From assembly GCA_963513935.1 (NCBI GenBank), contig OY740771.1:15146954-15210953 (forward strand): a DNA stretch of 64,000 nt, read 5' to 3'. Positions within the stretch are counted from its first letter, which is position 1, and every line of letters starts with the position of its first letter. Positions 60,714 through 64,000 of this stretch are shown here, one piece after another. A program made the translations under genes and the position numbers. The notes under the pieces were generated by a model. That model did no database searches, was not told where the DNA came from, and was given only the letters and a program-made list of their open reading frames with translations. Origin of the DNA: Aphrophora alni. Its lineage: Eukaryota; Arthropoda; Insecta; Hemiptera; Aphrophoridae.

Positions 60714-61289
60714 TATTCCTCTCACCACTGATTCTAAACTAGCATGTTATACATAAGCTACTTACTTCTTTTTTTTTATTACTAGACTTTTATTTAAAGC
60801 ACTGATTTTTTTCCTGGATCTAAACAAGATAATGCCCTTTTAGATGCTTTGAATAGAATGTCCCAAAACATTTTTTTCTTCTTCACCCTTGAGATTTCCT
60901 TTTCCCCCAAGTGACAGTTCATTTTTCTATTGTTTCTTCTCTTTTAAAACTTGTTACATATAATATGCATTCTGTCACTGTTCATACTGCAGAAATTATA
61001 TTAAATATAGATACAAAATGTGATGTTATTTATATCTACTGTGGTTTGGGTTTTATATATTTAATTGGATGATTTTCATATTATGTTTGTATAATCTTAT
61101 AAATTAGGAATTTGGTAGCTTACAACCTTACAAATTTTTGACCACGTCTGACATAAATTTTGTCTTTTATGTTGTCAAGAGTTATCTAAAATTATATTTC
61201 TTGTTTATTTTTTTCTTGTACTTTTCAATAAAGTTTAGCATATAATGTCATCTTCAGATATTTTCCTTTTCTTTTTCTTTTCTTTATTT
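60714..61289. other. Intergenic, nothing recognised
   Basis: AT-rich, no supported feature. Confidence 0.3.
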
Positions 61290-61670
61290 TGTGGGAAGCA
61301 AGTTACCTTCTTGGCACCTAAAAGACTTTTCATGCACTTCTAGTTATCCTAGTTGATCCAATTTAGTTCTATGTCCTTCCGTAGGAGGTCCCGTTTTTAC
61401 GATCTATGGTTTCACATTTCAGGAGTAAGTGTTCTACTGTCTCTATGTGTTTGTTGCACAGTCTGCATTTTAAGCTTACTTTGTATAGATCTAGGATGTT
61501 CAGATTTTCAGATGAGATTTTTCCTCTCTCAGGACGTTTCTTTGATTTTTATCTCTAAATTTTGTAGTTAGGATGATACACAGATCCATAGAGTTTTCCT
61601 TTTCAAGTCAGATATACGTCGTTTGAACGTGGAACTATCAGTTGATTTATTGTCACTGATCAGTTACTGT
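61290..61670 (-). pseudogene. Non-LTR retrotransposon C-terminal remnant (zinc knuckle)
   Basis: On the minus strand, from about 61540 downward, the translation gives ISSENLNILDLYKVSLK, then CRLCNKHIETVEHLLLKC (about 61470-61412), followed by ETIDRKNG and stops. C-x2-C-x9-H-x4-C is the C-terminal knuckle of LINE pol proteins, the same signature as the plus-strand remnant near 10346. Upstream (61540-61670) is decayed coding sequence with STFKRRISDLKRK. Stops follow the knuckle, so it is dead. Confidence 0.75.
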
Positions 61671-64000
61671 AGTATATGTTTGTAAATTTAATGTGCCATT
61701 TTTTAATTTCTTACATATATCTTTAGTATATAAATGGTCAGACGATGGGTCAAAAATCCACTGTATCAAGGTCACCTTCGTCAAACAGTGGTTTCGGTTA
61801 CGTCTATTTCTGAAGTCTGTCATTTTGACAATCGTCTAGGGCAAAATGATTTTAGTGATTTAATCAAATTTGGTATATAAGCATATTTTGGACATATACG
61901 CAAAGGTTCTTTTCATTAAAAAAAATTAATATTTTCTGAAATCGACTCTAGATTTTGATAAAATATTGTTAAAATTTAGAGATAAGTACCCTTACAACAT
62001 AATGGTCGTCTTCTATGCAAAATACGTGTTTACACGTTATGCGATCGTTTATCGAAATAAAAAAACACAATTTTTCAAAATAGTCTCTACTGATTTCATT
62101 CAAATTACGACACAATGTGACGAATAATAACAAAAACTGTTTAAAATTGCTAGTTTGTGTAATGGTCATATAAATTATAACCATTAAAGCATGAAATTGA
62201 AGTAACTTTAGACACGAGCTGGAGGCGACAGTTTTACACTTCAAACGAGTTACTTGTTACGTATGATCGTTGTATACACTATTTCATTTAAGACTACTTT
62301 AGATAGGAAAATATAAAGAGTATTGGAAAATAAACCAATATTATTATCAAGAGGACATACTTGAAACTCCACCCGATTATAGGTATAATAGTATTTAATA
62401 ATATTTCAATATGTGTAGGCCTACTTTGTGTTTTATATAAATAGTAGAGTTAAGCATTTAACAAGAAGGAAGATTTTTTTTTTGACAATTTCATAACATT
62501 AATCAGAAAATGAATTAATATCATTTTTGTTAGCTCAAGTGTATAAATTGAGTATACACTTTCTCCTATTTTTACTACGATTTGGAAGTTCTGTAGCGAA
62601 TATAGTTTTCCCGTTTATTTCACTTGAACTAAGAGACGTTATTTCTTCGTCACAGTTACTATCATTCATTTTAAATTATTTTAAAATAAAAACTCACTAC
62701 GCAATACAGTTCAACGTTAGATACGTTAGGTTACAAATAAAAAACAATACGACAAGATCAGCTGATTTAACAACTGTATTGAAGAAGTGGAACGTTAATG
62801 TTACATTTCGAATAGTGGATTCGAAAAGCGTAAAATCGCAGATAAAATAAATTATCGCGCAGAAATAATTATAAAAAAATAAACCTTGATTTAAGTCAAC
62901 AAATAATTATGATTAAATAGAGATTATTAGAGAAGCAAAGCAACGATAGGGTCTATTTAAAGGTTTTGCATTTTCTACTAACTTTTGACGGCTATCATTA
63001 AACTTAATTTAATTTTATAGTGGTTATACTCAAGCTGATTTTATGACAATTGAAGTCAATTTTAATATTGTTTAAAATAGGCCTAACTTACAAAAATCTA
63101 AAATGGTGACTAATAGTTTTGTTTGGTTATTATCGTGAACTTATGTCAAAAAGTTTGTGCATTGTTTCTTGTCCAGTTATAATGATCTGTTACTATTTGT
63201 AACGGTAGTGTTATGTCTAGGCCTAACCTAGGTGCTAAATTTTGTATATCGATAATGCTTTGGTCCACGCTCCATTTGGAGGGTTTAAAACGCACACCCC
63301 AAGTCTGCTCATGCACCATTGGGCACCCAACTTTGAAGAGATTAGTTAATATATTACCGAATTATAGCTAATTACTAAATATTCACACACAACAAAATAA
63401 CTCATTAGATACTGAGTTGAAGTTGTGCGTTCCCATTCTCATCTCCTTTCGTTTATATTAAGAAAAATACGCGCCCGATTTTGGGATTGGGCTTCCGGGA
63501 AAACTCCGAACGCCTTGACCGCGATTAATTAAACAACCATGGTGTAATTTTGAATAAAGTATCAAACCAAAAATAACACTAGACATTTTTACTACACATC
63601 TCGATTGGTTCCGAGAACTCACGGGTGACTTCTGGATCTCTGGTGGTCTGGTCAACATAGCTACGAACCAAGTTCTGGTAGGCTGTTTTCTATGATAAGG
63701 AAAAACGGACTACGCTCAAGTAGGTCCTAACGTCACACTTGCAAGTTGCCAGTAACAATTTGAATGTTTTGTCCAGAGAAGAGAAGAGCAGTGTCAACAC
63801 AAAATGTTGGCGTTACTTTTCCGTCATTCCTGGATGTGTTACTAGTGTATAGTCCGTAAATAACAGGGTAAAAGATGTTCCCTCTTAGAACGCCAGCAGA
63901 AATATTATTTAGTTCTCAATAATCTTCGCTGCATTTTACTTTGAAACATTGATATTATATATATGACTTTAGAAGTTTTCTCATTCGCTGAGGAAAGTAT
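61671..64000. other. Intergenic, nothing recognised
   Basis: AT-rich up to about 63250, then more balanced. The minus-strand frame 63458-63658 and the plus-strand frame 62527-62850 (107 codons) show no motif I know. The last ~550 bp have a composition that could belong to an exon or repeat continuing past the window, but nothing identifies it. Confidence 0.35.

Noticed and set aside
63458..63658. Minus-strand 66-codon frame near the window end
   Set aside because: Slightly richer composition, but no family recognised and no splice context.

Overview
The window looks like a gene-poor stretch of a large, AT-rich insect genome. The evidence is one spliced gene whose product is plainly an insect Snail-family protein, many short (TTAGG)n tracts (the ancestral arthropod telomere motif), several decayed non-LTR retrotransposons and DNA transposons of insect type, and very long microsatellites. 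A hemimetabolous insect such as a hemipteran is my guess from the repeat style; it is an inference only. There are no operons, rRNA genes, convincing tRNAs, CRISPR arrays or prokaryotic features.

The only intact protein-coding gene I can support lies at 48563-51963 on the plus strand, in two coding exons split by a 2.1 kb intron. Exon 1 encodes a SNAG-like start and the insect NYSxCPLKKRP box. Exon 2 encodes tandem CtBP-binding motifs, a Pro/His/Tyr/Ser-rich linker and five zinc fingers. The two exons join in phase and give 429 codons. A GC-richer promoter-proximal block (about 48140-48562) carries two inverted CCAAT boxes, a CACGTG box and two CACCTG (Snail-type) E-boxes. The 3'UTR probably ends near 52850.

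Everything else is repeats and fossils. Protein-level remnants are: a DUF7869-like element (3960-4800, minus), a LINE RNase H/zinc-knuckle end (about 9840-10575, plus), a jockey-like LINE end (12740-13420, minus), a possible RTE-like end (about 18360-18620, minus), a jockey-like LINE 3' end (34050-34684, plus), a Tc1/mariner-superfamily transposase (about 39990-40900, minus) and another LINE zinc-knuckle end (61290-61670, minus). All are broken by stops or frameshifts.

Foldback (inverted-repeat) elements are unusually frequent: 7254-7466, 18828-18972, 20033-21551, 24887-25188, 30916-31136, 32893-33525, 47523-47791, 55755-55895 and the 1.2 kb element at 59493-60711, which has TA flanks and a poly-C/poly-G pair in its ends. 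Tandem arrays include five copies of a ~227 bp unit (27965-28990), a triplicated unit (26041-26580) and a two-copy 364 bp unit (37795-38525). Several of these units carry an internal TTAGG tract. Microsatellites include a ~218 bp perfect GT tract at 30497-30714.

I found no undescribed multi-gene system. The points most worth checking are the two in-frame starts of the Snail gene (only the inner one puts SNAG at the N-terminus), its apparent autoregulatory E-boxes, the recurrent link between TTAGG tracts and unrelated repeats, and the long foldback elements as possible hairpin-RNA sources.
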